Assembly: GCA_022565795.1 (NCBI GenBank)
Contig: JAIUMA010000008.1
Span: forward strand, 25,170 to 89,169
Reading direction: 5' to 3'
Source of the DNA: Balneolia bacterium
GTDB taxonomy: Bacteria; Bacteroidota; Rhodothermia; Balneolales; Cyclonatronaceae
DNA: 64,000 bases
The translations under genes were made by a program, and so were the position numbers. Below the pieces are notes generated by a model. It had not been told where the DNA came from, did not search any database, and saw only the letters and a program-made list of their open reading frames with translations. How positions within the stretch are numbered: position 1 is the stretch's first letter; the number at the start of each line of letters is the position of its first letter. Of this stretch, positions 27,508-35,296 are shown in pieces.

Positions 27508-28698
27508 ATGCGTTATTTATCTCTTACGTTAATACTTGCGTTAACCGTATGTATTTCAACACTCCTCAATACACAAACAGCTTTTGCCAGCCAGGATGGT
27601 GACACTGGATTTATCATCGATTTAAGAGGTGAAAGGGTTGATGGCTTTTTCCCTGAAATGAGATCCTTCGATCGTGCAACGGCTATTTTATTTATTCCGG
27701 AAGGCGAGACAGTAGCGCAAGAGCTAACCGCAGATGATTTCCGCTCTGCAGAGTTTGCCACTGGTGAAGTATTCCGTGCATTTCCGGAATCAGTATCAAA
27801 TGAAGAGGCTCCGGCAGTAATCGGCCAAAAAATTCACGACAGTGATATCAGTTTGTATGTTGCCGAGCCTTTTCCACGAGAGCGGTACTTCTTTGCTATA
27901 AACCGTGCCGGCAGCCCGGTGTTTATCAGCCCGAATCGCTACATTATTCAGCTTCGTTCTATCTTTGGTGAATGTGGTACCGTAGTTAGAGAGTACAGCG
28001 ATATTGCTCAAAACTATACCCCGGGTTACATGATGCGTATTTTCCAGGAATACGACAGATGTATGGGCGTGGAAGATGATGTAACGCGTCGTTTTGGCAC
28101 CGATCTTTATCGTATTAAGTTTGGTGTAATTGGCGGTCCGTCAAATTCTAAGGTTAATCAGTCGAGCCCGATAGATATATTCAGAAACAACGATTATATA
28201 TATACAATTGACTATATGGTGGGCATATTTGCAGATATTCGTCTGCAGAGAAGCTCTATTTTTGTCCGCCCTGAAATCAACTATATGAAGGTTACTTCTG
28301 AGGCATCAGGTTTTGATATAGTTAGAAATGTGGACCAGCAAGCCACCGCAGAACTCGAAATGATAACGCTTGAATTACCGGCAAGATATGAGTTTGGGTT
28401 TTGGACTGTCAGACCATATTTAGGCGGTGGTCTTTCAGTGGCCTATATTTTCAATGAAGATGTATTGATTACCGATACAACCGCAGCTGGAGATGTATTT
28501 ACAGCCAGGGATATCAATCTAAGCACAAACATTTCTCCGGGGTTTCATGCTGTGGCAGGAACGCGGTTTCATGAACTGCTTGGGAGTTTTGATTTATTTA
28601 CAGAGGTCCGCTACAGATACGCCTATTCCGACGAAAAAAGGTTTAATGCACTCAGTGGTATATCAGCCTTCAATTTCCTGGTTGGGATTAGCTTCTAA
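27508..28698 (+). CDS. Outer-membrane barrel protein, tandem paralogue 1
   Basis: The protein has 396 residues with a signal peptide (cleavage near AFA). The N-terminal half (about 30-205) resembles the other two paralogues only weakly (YIIQLRSIFGECG against YIDQLRSIFSGCN). The C-terminal half from KFGVIGG onward is a predicted beta-barrel ending in Phe (FLVGISF) and is clearly similar to paralogue 2, sharing QSSPIxIFRNxDY, the FVRPExNYM strand and SFDLFTEVRYRYA. This porin-like fold is widespread in Bacteroidota-related genomes. The substrate is unknown. It is the first of three tandem genes. Confidence 0.8.
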   Translation: MRYLSLTLILALTVCISTLLNTQTAFASQDGDTGFIIDLRGERVDGFFPEMRSFDRATAILFIPEGETVAQELTADDFRSAEFATGEVFRAFPESVSNEEAPAVIGQKIHDSDISLYVAEPFPRERYFFAINRAGSPVFISPNRYIIQLRSIFGECGTVVREYSDIAQNYTPGYMMRIFQEYDRCMGVEDDVTRRFGTDLYRIKFGVIGGPSNSKVNQSSPIDIFRNNDYIYTIDYMVGIFADIRLQRSSIFVRPEINYMKVTSEASGFDIVRNVDQQATAELEMITLELPARYEFGFWTVRPYLGGGLSVAYIFNEDVLITDTTAAGDVFTARDINLSTNISPGFHAVAGTRFHELLGSFDLFTEVRYRYAYSDEKRFNALSGISAFNFLVGISF

Positions 28699-28737
28699 GT
28701 ATGAGCTTTAAAACCATGAGCATCGTGTGAGCTGCTT

Positions 28738-28812
28738 GTGTGATTTTCAGTATCTTTGGGCTCATTTCCAAAACAGGTCAATCACACAAACGCTCATAGT
28801 GCTGGTATATAT
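28738..28812 (+). repeat. 75-bp leader repeat, copy 1
   Basis: This copy matches 30059-30133 at 72 of 75 positions. It contains an inverted repeat GTGTGATT (28738-28745) / AATCACAC (28780-28787), and between the arms TATCTTTG (28751-28758), which fits the TAnnTTTG -7 element described for Bacteroidota promoters. No well-spaced -33 box is seen. Confidence 0.85.
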
Positions 28813-28837
28813 CTATTCAAAACAAAGCAGTAGAGCC

Positions 28838-30019
28838 ATGCGTCTGTTTACTTTTTCTCTTCTTCTGCTGGTGGTCTCAGCAGGCTCAGCTTACGCTCAG
28901 TCTTCCGCAGATTCTGTAACCGGTAAACTTATCACTACTTCTGCCGATACCCTTTACGGCAGTATTCTGCTCGGGGATCAGTACGACCATTCATGGCAGG
29001 TACGCTTTCGCGAAAGCGGGGCAAATGACTATCAGACGTACGGTCCGGATGAGGTGCACATGTACGACAAAGACGGCAGCTTCCGATACTTCAGCGTGGA
29101 AGGTGATTTTGAAGACTACGGGCTTCGGACCGTATTTATCCGGGAAGACATCGGTGGTGAATTAACACTTTACTCCACCATGGTATCGCGGGAGGAGGCT
29201 GCTTTTTTTGTTGGAACAAGGGATGGCCGCCTGATTTATCTGCAAAGCGGGTTTTATATCGACCAGCTCCGAAGTATATTTTCGGGCTGTAATGAATTTC
29301 TGCGCGGCGGAGAACGAGTGAGCCGCAGATACCGGCTGACACACGAAGGAATGTATAGTGTATTCACCAGCTATTATGAATGTGCTGATTCAGAAGCTCA
29401 ATGGAACGTGGAGCCCCGGGGTGTGCATCGCACAACAAAATTTGGTGTTATCGCAGGAGCCTCTTACTCAAAAGCTAACCAGTCCAGCCCTATTAGCATC
29501 TTTCGGAATGTAGATTATGGGTATACGCTTGATTATCTGGCAGGTGTATTTCTTGATATACGTCTTCGGAACACCGGCTTATTCGTACGACCGGAGCTAA
29601 ACTATATGTACATTAGTTCTGAAGTAACCGATTTTGATGCATCAAGAAATGTGGAGAAATTCGCCAGAGCTGAAGTGCACATGATATCCATCGAAGCACC
29701 ATTCAGGAAAGAGTTTGAATATAGCAATACCCTGCCTTATTTCGGAGGCGGTGCTTCTGTAGGGTACATTATCGATGAAAATGTCACCCTTACCGAAACC
29801 TTCTCAGGCGGTACGGTAGCCAACCAAAATGAAGTTAGGCTACACACTTATTTTACTCCCGGATTTAATTTAAAAGCTGGCATGCGCTTTGAAGAACTTT
29901 TCGGAGACTCTGATCTTTTTACAGAAATTCGTTACCGGTATGCCTTTACCGACGATCGGAGTTCGAGTGCCCTTAATGGAATCAGGGCTTTTAATTTGAT
30001 GGTGGGTATAACCTTTTAA
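28838..30019 (+). CDS. Outer-membrane barrel protein, tandem paralogue 2
   Basis: The frame is open from 28727, but ATG at 28838 begins a good signal peptide (MRLFTFSLLLLVVSAGSAYA), giving 393 residues. The N-terminal periplasmic half (about 20-205) is almost the same as in paralogue 3 (SVTGKLITTSADTLYGSIL, YIDQLRSIF, RYRLTHEGMYS). The C-terminal barrel from KFGVIAG onward instead matches paralogue 1 and ends in Phe. The gene is thus a mosaic linking its two neighbours. The conserved Cys pair (one after LRSIF, one in YYEC) may form a disulfide. Confidence 0.82.
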   Translation: MRLFTFSLLLLVVSAGSAYAQSSADSVTGKLITTSADTLYGSILLGDQYDHSWQVRFRESGANDYQTYGPDEVHMYDKDGSFRYFSVEGDFEDYGLRTVFIREDIGGELTLYSTMVSREEAAFFVGTRDGRLIYLQSGFYIDQLRSIFSGCNEFLRGGERVSRRYRLTHEGMYSVFTSYYECADSEAQWNVEPRGVHRTTKFGVIAGASYSKANQSSPISIFRNVDYGYTLDYLAGVFLDIRLRNTGLFVRPELNYMYISSEVTDFDASRNVEKFARAEVHMISIEAPFRKEFEYSNTLPYFGGGASVGYIIDENVTLTETFSGGTVANQNEVRLHTYFTPGFNLKAGMRFEELFGDSDLFTEIRYRYAFTDDRSSSALNGIRAFNLMVGITF

Positions 30020-30058
30020 GACTACTTCTGAAAACCAGTTGCATCATATGAGCAGTTT

Positions 30059-30133
30059 GTGTGATTTTCAGTATCTTTGGGCTCATTTCCAGAACAAGTC
30101 AATCACACAAACGCTCATAGTGTTGGTATATAT
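30059..30133 (+). repeat. 75-bp leader repeat, copy 2
   Basis: This is the second copy of the block at 28738-28812 with three substitutions. The inverted repeat (30059-30066 and 30101-30108) and TATCTTTG (30072-30079) are fully kept. Homology continues downstream into the signal peptide codons, where the ATG of paralogue 2 aligns with an ATA. Confidence 0.85.
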
Positions 30134-31376
30134 GTTTTTAAACCAAAGCAGCAGAGTTATACGCCTGCTCATGCTCCCCTTAATTCTGCTGTTGGTTTCA
30201 GCAGGTACGGCTCATTCGCAATCTTCTCAGGATTCGGTAACAGGCAAGCTCATTACAACAAGCGCCGATACCCTCTATGGCAGCATTCTCCTCGGGGATC
30301 AGTACGACCATTCGTGGCGGGTGCGCTTCCGTGAAGAAGGTGCCGAAAGCTATATCATATATCGCCCGCATGAAGTGTTTATGTATGAAAAAAACGGCAG
30401 CTTTAGATACTTCAGCGTAGAAGGTGATTTTGAAGACGACGGCCTGCTTACCGTATTCATGCGTGAAGACATCAGAGGAGATATTACCTTATACTCAACC
30501 AAGTTAACCAGAGACAGGGCTGCTTTTTTAGTAAGAGAAAGGGACGGACGTCTTTCTTACCTGCAAACTTTATTCTATATCGATCAGCTTCGAAGTATTT
30601 TTGCCGGCTGCAATGAATTCCTGCGCGGCGGGGAGCGCATAAGCCGCAGATACAGACTCACGCACGAAGGAATGTACAGTGCCTTTGCCAGCTATTACGA
30701 GTGTGCCGAAAGCGAAGCCCGGTGGGCTGTTGAACCAGAAGAGACATCTCGCAAAACTCGATTTGGGGTAACGGCAGGCTTTAATACGAGCAACATGCGT
30801 ATTACCGGTTCCAACAATATTTATCGTGGTGTTGCATTCGACTATGTACCTGGATATACGTTTGGCGTTTATCTTGATATCCCAGTGTTCTCGAAAAACT
30901 TCTTTTTCAAACCCGAGCTATTATTCACATCCCGGGGAGGGGAAGCTTCGGTACCGTTCCCACTACCAAATCCCCCCGCATTGCTTTTAACAGACGACGA
31001 GATTGAGGGTAGTTTCCGATATTTGATGTTTAACTTTCCATTACGCTATGAAACGTCCCTACTCGGAGTAAACCCCTACATCTCTGGCGGTGGAATAATT
31101 GGTATTCTGGTAGGCAGAAACGCTACGGTTAACCGACTTACGCTGCCTTTGGATAATGACCCTGATGCTGAAGCTGAGATTATTGAAAATGATTTATTCC
31201 AGTTCTACAACGACATTTCACTCGGGTTAAATCTGGGGCTGGGCGTACGTATGCCAATCGGGTCGGTTGACTTATTCACGGAAGGACGCTATACCCGAAT
31301 CTTTTCGAATCTCGACGATAGTGTTGATAGCTTCAGAACAACCGCGCTGGAAATTCTGGTAGGCTTCTCTTTTTAG
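30132..31376 (+). CDS. Outer-membrane barrel protein, tandem paralogue 3
   Basis: The frame opens at 30039, but the upstream part is the leader repeat. The ATG used by paralogue 2 is ATA here, so the best start is ATG at 30132, giving MFLNQSSRVIRLLMLPLI and a workable signal peptide (cleavage after AHSQ) and 414 residues. A start at 30171 would leave no positive charge. The N-terminal half is nearly the same as paralogue 2. The C-terminal barrel from RFGVTAGFNTSNM is a different, PorT/OMP_b-brl_2-like sequence, again ending in Phe (ILVGFSF). A terminator follows directly. Confidence 0.8.
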   Translation: MFLNQSSRVIRLLMLPLILLLVSAGTAHSQSSQDSVTGKLITTSADTLYGSILLGDQYDHSWRVRFREEGAESYIIYRPHEVFMYEKNGSFRYFSVEGDFEDDGLLTVFMREDIRGDITLYSTKLTRDRAAFLVRERDGRLSYLQTLFYIDQLRSIFAGCNEFLRGGERISRRYRLTHEGMYSAFASYYECAESEARWAVEPEETSRKTRFGVTAGFNTSNMRITGSNNIYRGVAFDYVPGYTFGVYLDIPVFSKNFFFKPELLFTSRGGEASVPFPLPNPPALLLTDDEIEGSFRYLMFNFPLRYETSLLGVNPYISGGGIIGILVGRNATVNRLTLPLDNDPDAEAEIIENDLFQFYNDISLGLNLGLGVRMPIGSVDLFTEGRYTRIFSNLDDSVDSFRTTALEILVGFSF

Positions 31377-31392
31377 TAGACATGAATCGTAC

Positions 31393-31428
31393 AAAAAAGG
31401 CCCGCTGGTTTCCCGGCGGGCCTTTTTT
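31393..31428 (+). terminator. Bidirectional terminator after the barrel trio
   Basis: AAAAAAGGCCCGC pairs with GCGGGCCTTTTTT and there are runs of T on both strands. It also lies 20 bases beyond the stop of the TonB receptor on the minus strand. Confidence 0.93.
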
Positions 31429-31447
31429 ATTTAGATAGAAATCACGT

Positions 31448-33904
31448 TTAAAAGTTGAGCGTTACTTGCGCCAGCACGTTCCGCTCTGCCTGCGGATAGT
31501 AGTAGTTGAAGCGCTGCATTTCGCCCCCGGAAACAAATCCGAACGTGTAGCCATTGGTCTCATACAGCTCGTTAAAGACATTATTAATCTGGAACGAGCT
31601 TGTCATAGATTTAACCAGTGGAATCCTGGTAGTTGTGTAGCTCAGGCGCAGGTCGGTAACGAAATACGGGTCGATAGAGCGGTCGCGGCTGGATGTGTTG
31701 TCCAGATACTGACGTGAAACAAACTGGCTCATCAAATCAGCAGAGAAGCCACGGTGAGAAAACCGGAATTGCGATGCCGAAATAACGTTGGGTGACAATG
31801 CAATATCGGTGTTTTCATAAATGACGCTTTCCTGAATTCCGGTATCGAAGTTATCGATGAATTCGGTGTATTCATCAATTTTGTTCTGGCTGAACGTTAC
31901 ATTCCCGCTCCACTCAAGCCAGGGAAGGAAGCGGTAGCCACCCTCAAGCTCAACACCGGCACGGTAGCTATCGGGCACGTTGGTACGAATAGCCTGACCA
32001 ACATCATTGATTTCACCGGTTAGAATAAGCTGGTCATCATAAAGCATATAGTAGAGATTTGCGCCAAAAAATCCTCGGCCAAATTCGCCCCTGTAGCCGG
32101 CCTCAAGGTTATACAGTGTTTCCTTGTTCGGACGAGAATCGGGCGTTGAGCGTGTGTACTCCCGGCGTGTTGGCTCTTTGCCGGCAACCGAGAAAGAGGT
32201 GTACAGACGCTGATTAAGCTGTGCACCAAAACGATAAACGAGTCCGGCTTTAGGATTGAAGAACCAGAGCTCATCATCCTGCGTAACGTTGCTCAAGTCG
32301 CGGTCGAACCCAAGGAAGCGATAATAAATACGGCGAACCTGGGCATCACCGTAAACCGTGAACTGGTCGGTGAGGTTGTAGCTTAGCTTGGCATATACGT
32401 TTCCGTCGGTTTTGAAACCGTTGTTGTCGTAATAGCGCTCGCGGATATCGCTGTCGCCGGCAAACCTTGCCCAGATAACTTCACCAAAGTGGTCGCCGTC
32501 ATACTCGTTATATCCGCCGCCTGCTACGAGAGAAAAGCGATCCTGATTCCATTCGGTAGATGCTACGAAACCGTAGAAATGGTTATCCAGCCAGCGACGA
32601 CGTATAATATCTGAACGATCGATAATCTCATCACCAATTATAATCGGATCAATCTGATAGCTGCTAAGGCGGTCGTTGGCACGGAACTCCTCGAAGTAGC
32701 CGCGTCCGTAGGTGTAGTGAAGCGATGCATTGGCCAGCCAGATGTCGGTCAGGCGGTAGGAGTAATGAAGCTGATAATGATCCTGACGATAGTTATCGGT
32801 TTGGTTATCGTAGGTGAATTCATTCATCCGTCGGTTGTTCTCCAGTTCCGACTCCGGTACGCCGTTCCAGGCCTGGTATGTCTGCTCACGCCCGCTAAGT
32901 ACGTTTATTTTCAGCAGGCTGCGCTCGCCATAACGGCTTCCTGTTAAGGCGTAGGATGAAAGGTCTGAAAACGCACGGTCGATGTATCCGTCGGACTCAA
33001 TCTTAGACAGGCGCGCGTCGAACGACCAGCCGTTGTCCAGAAGTCCGGTACCGGCCAGGATATTATGCCTGCGGGTGTTATAGCTTCCAACGGCATTCGT
33101 AACCGTGGCATATGGATTCTGATTGAGGCTTCCCGTTTGAATGTTTACGCTTGCCCCAAAGGCAGCCTGACCATTTGTTGATGTTCCAACACCGCGCTGA
33201 ATCTGCAGGTTTTCAATAGATGAAGCAAAATCGGGCATATTCACCCAAAATACACCGTGTGATTCAGAGTCGTTAAGCGGAATTCCGTTTACAGTTACAT
33301 TGATGCGGGTAGGATCCACGCCGCGAATGCGAATTCCGGTATAGCCAATTCCGGCACCAGCGTCAGAAGTTGAAAGCACAGATGGCGCCATCTGAAGCAG
33401 AAAGGGCAGATCCTGACCAAGATTACCCTCCTCGATTTCTTCACGGGTAACGTTGGTGAAGCTCATCGGAGTGGATTCATCAACTCTGAGCCCGGATACG
33501 ATAACGTCATCGCTCAGGAAAGCATCAAAATCGAGATAAATGGACAGGTCGGATGTTTGTCCGGAACGGATACGAAGTTCACGGCTTTGGTAGCCAACGT
33601 AGCTTACTTCAATCCGCCGGGCATCGTTTGGGCGGAGCGTCAGCTCAAAGTATCCACTGTCATTGGTGGATGTTCCGTTTGTAGTATTGGCCTGAAGAAC
33701 GGTGGCGCCAGGAAGCGGCTCCTGGGTTCTGGAGTCCATTACCGTCCCGCTAATGCGCGTTTGCGCCTCTGCCTCTTCGACAGTAAAAAGCAGTGTGAAG
33801 GTTAACAGTAGACAAAACGCCCCGGAGAGAAACCGGAATCTTGTTTTTGGTTGACTGCCAAAGGCAACACGTTCAGTCTGCCCGGCTGTTGTAAAAAGTG
33901 ACAT
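31448..33904 (-). CDS. TonB-dependent receptor, predicted thiamin uptake
   Basis: The 818-residue protein has a long N-terminus with a signal peptide ending near AEAQ, then a CarboxypepD_reg-like domain (ISGTVMDSRTQEPLPGATV), a plug domain (IRIRGVDPTRINVTVNGIPLND) and a 22-stranded barrel ending in Phe (LAQVTLNF). TonB receptors import scarce ligands through the outer membrane. Its leader carries a TPP riboswitch, so thiamin or a thiamin precursor is the likely ligand; thiamin-regulated outer-membrane receptors are known in Bacteroidota. AGGAGG lies 7 bases before the ATG and is apparently masked by a hairpin. No thiamin biosynthesis gene is adjacent. Confidence 0.92.
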   Translation of the reverse strand: MSLFTTAGQTERVAFGSQPKTRFRFLSGAFCLLLTFTLLFTVEEAEAQTRISGTVMDSRTQEPLPGATVLQANTTNGTSTNDSGYFELTLRPNDARRIEVSYVGYQSRELRIRSGQTSDLSIYLDFDAFLSDDVIVSGLRVDESTPMSFTNVTREEIEEGNLGQDLPFLLQMAPSVLSTSDAGAGIGYTGIRIRGVDPTRINVTVNGIPLNDSESHGVFWVNMPDFASSIENLQIQRGVGTSTNGQAAFGASVNIQTGSLNQNPYATVTNAVGSYNTRRHNILAGTGLLDNGWSFDARLSKIESDGYIDRAFSDLSSYALTGSRYGERSLLKINVLSGREQTYQAWNGVPESELENNRRMNEFTYDNQTDNYRQDHYQLHYSYRLTDIWLANASLHYTYGRGYFEEFRANDRLSSYQIDPIIIGDEIIDRSDIIRRRWLDNHFYGFVASTEWNQDRFSLVAGGGYNEYDGDHFGEVIWARFAGDSDIRERYYDNNGFKTDGNVYAKLSYNLTDQFTVYGDAQVRRIYYRFLGFDRDLSNVTQDDELWFFNPKAGLVYRFGAQLNQRLYTSFSVAGKEPTRREYTRSTPDSRPNKETLYNLEAGYRGEFGRGFFGANLYYMLYDDQLILTGEINDVGQAIRTNVPDSYRAGVELEGGYRFLPWLEWSGNVTFSQNKIDEYTEFIDNFDTGIQESVIYENTDIALSPNVISASQFRFSHRGFSADLMSQFVSRQYLDNTSSRDRSIDPYFVTDLRLSYTTTRIPLVKSMTSSFQINNVFNELYETNGYTFGFVSGGEMQRFNYYYPQAERNVLAQVTLNF

Positions 33905-33910
33905 TTAAGT

Positions 33911-33944
33911 CCTCCTAATATGTTATGAATAACAGATTTGGAGG
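33911..33944 (-). promoter_or_regulatory. Candidate Shine-Dalgarno-sequestering hairpin below the TPP riboswitch
   Basis: On the minus strand CCTCC (33940-33944) can pair with the ribosome site GGAGG (33911-33915). Between them the palindrome TGTTAT-GA-ATAACA (33921-33934) would nucleate the stem. This would block translation of the receptor when formed. Riboswitch-controlled formation is inferred, not seen. Confidence 0.6.
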
Positions 33945-34039
33945 TGCTTTAACTAACGGTGAGCTCGTTCGCTGCTGTTCTGTTTGTTCATCATCATACA
34001 AAAAATAAATATGATAGCATCTGAAACAGAATAGCTGCA

Positions 34040-34118
34040 AGGTTTCCCTACGCCGGTATTACCCGGATCAGGTTACGGGGTATGATCTCAGCTCGCTTTT
34101 GCAAGCACCCCCAACCTC
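34040..34118 (-). promoter_or_regulatory. TPP (thi-box) riboswitch
   Basis: On the minus strand the conserved TPP aptamer blocks appear in order: GGGGGTGCT, GCTGAGATCATACCC, GTAACCTGATCCGGGTAATA and CCGGCGTAGGGAA. The closing P1 stem is AGGTT/AACCT. This order and wording match the thi-box consensus. It lies about 135 bases ahead of the receptor start codon. No strong intrinsic terminator is seen between them, so control of translation is more likely than attenuation. Confidence 0.95.
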
Positions 34119-34263
34119 ATTGGTTGGTGTGAATCCCAAATTTACGAAGAATAGCAGTGAAAGTCGAATCAGGTGAACAGGTGCTATCCATCCCTGAACC
34201 CGTCACTTATGGAAATGAGGGGCTTTTTTACGACTCGTAAACCGGAAGTATGAAGGCATCAGC

Positions 34264-34737
34264 TTAGGCAAGCTCGACCTTCGCAGCTCTTTTTGCGGTC
34301 TTTTTCTTCAGGCCCGGCTTTTTCTTAAATCTGTCGCGTATGATAACCTCAAGACTCGGTGTGCATAAATCATACAGCCTGTTTATCGTAGCCCTGCTGA
34401 ATGTGACGTCGAGATGTCCGTCTCCGTCCATATCGAGAAAGTCACGTCCTACAAGAATACAGCCCAGCGTATCATGGAAAAAATTGCCGTAATGAATAAG
34501 GATTTCGCTACGGCCTTTTACGCCAAAAAGAAGGATACAGTTGCCAAATCGTGGTGACTGATGACGCATGGCCTGATAGCGCCCTGCCGGGATACAGCTA
34601 ACCGTGCGTTTATTCTCTCTCCAGGGAAGCTCAAGCGTTCTGCATTTGAACTTTACTTCTCCGGACTCGTTTATCAGACGAAGCAAGCCTTCGGTCTGAA
34701 ACTCATTCTGTGCGATGCGATCGACATAGATATACAT
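34264..34737 (-). CDS. DUF5675 family protein
   Basis: A frame is open from 34773, but ATG at 34737 follows GGAGGTCTATT, a strong ribosome site, giving 157 residues. The conserved core is CRTLELPWRENKRTVSCIPAGRY, then RSEILIHYGNFFHDTLGCILVG, the signature of DUF5675, a domain found in free-standing bacterial genes and in phage and tail-associated loci. His, Asp and Cys in the IHYGN...DTLGC block look like a possible active site, but no activity is known to me. A Lys-rich tail follows. There is no signal peptide and there are no other phage-like genes around. Confidence 0.85.
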   Translation of the reverse strand: MYIYVDRIAQNEFQTEGLLRLINESGEVKFKCRTLELPWRENKRTVSCIPAGRYQAMRHQSPRFGNCILLFGVKGRSEILIHYGNFFHDTLGCILVGRDFLDMDGDGHLDVTFSRATINRLYDLCTPSLEVIIRDRFKKKPGLKKKTAKRAAKVELA

Positions 34738-34882
34738 AATAGACCTCCATAGGGGAGCTTTTTGGAAGATCAACGGATAAGGTGTATTTGTAATATAGTT
34801 TTTTTAAAGAGCATCATCTACTGCCAAAGTTAAGTTTTTACTTAATTTGCCTTAGAACTTTTCGAGGGGAGATTGTAATATT

Positions 34883-34945
34883 CAGTGCCAACAGTGCCAA
34901 CAGTGCCAACAGTGCCAACAGTGCCAACAGTGCCAACAGCGCCAG
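34883..34945. repeat. 9-bp tandem repeat, six exact units plus one degenerate
   Basis: CAGTGCCAA repeats six times without error (34883-34936), followed by CAGCGCCAG. A single CAGTGCCAACAGT also occurs at 3498-3510 behind the S9 peptidase gene. The array directly borders the duplicated tRNA 3' end. The total length varies in steps of nine, so an encoded frame would be kept, but no gene runs through it. Confidence 0.95.
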
Positions 34946-34946
34946 C

Positions 34947-34967
34947 CAAGTGATCCCGCCGGGACTC
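34947..34967 (-). repeat. Duplicate of the tRNA-Arg 3' end (att-like)
   Basis: These 21 bases equal 35047-35067, which cover the 3' acceptor strand, discriminator and part of the T-arm of the tRNA-Arg gene plus four bases beyond it. The two copies are in direct orientation 100 bases apart. This is the form of an attachment-site pair, but no integrase or cargo is present. Confidence 0.85.
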
Positions 34968-35050
34968 CCCGAATCGTTCGGGGTAAACTTCTCGTCCCGT
35001 TTGGTGTTGAGTAATCTGATACAGGATAATGATAAATTTATTTTAGCAAG

Positions 35051-35123
35051 TGATCCCGCCGGGACTCGAACCCAGATCTAAAGCTTAGGAGGCTATCGTT
35101 CTATCCGGTTGAACTACGGGATC
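35051..35123 (-). tRNA. tRNA-Arg (anticodon CCT)
   Basis: On the minus strand a 73-base cloverleaf can be drawn: acceptor GATCCCG/CGGGATC with discriminator A, a D-arm containing the AACCGGAT loop, anticodon loop CTCCTAA giving CCT, and T-arm loop GTTCGAGTC. It decodes AGG. CCA is not encoded. Confidence 0.95.
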
Positions 35124-35296
35124 ATTCTGAGGGCTAAAAATGTTCGAAACAGGGGCTTCAAATTTACGTATTCAACCGGTAAAATGCCCCGGAGTTTTTC
35201 GTATTCTGATGCTGCAGACGCTGCAATTACTAAGGCGGTTTTGAATCACATCACATCACTTTTATAACATACCAACCTACTCTTCTATTCTTACTG

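Noticed and set aside
28738..28787. CRP-like site from GTGTGATT and AATCACAC
   Set aside because: The arms are 34 bases apart; a CRP site needs TGTGA and TCACA six bases apart. The arms are kept as an inverted repeat only.
34883..34945. Short tandem repeats as a CRISPR array
   Set aside because: Units are 9 bases with no spacers, and no cas gene is nearby. It is a simple tandem repeat.
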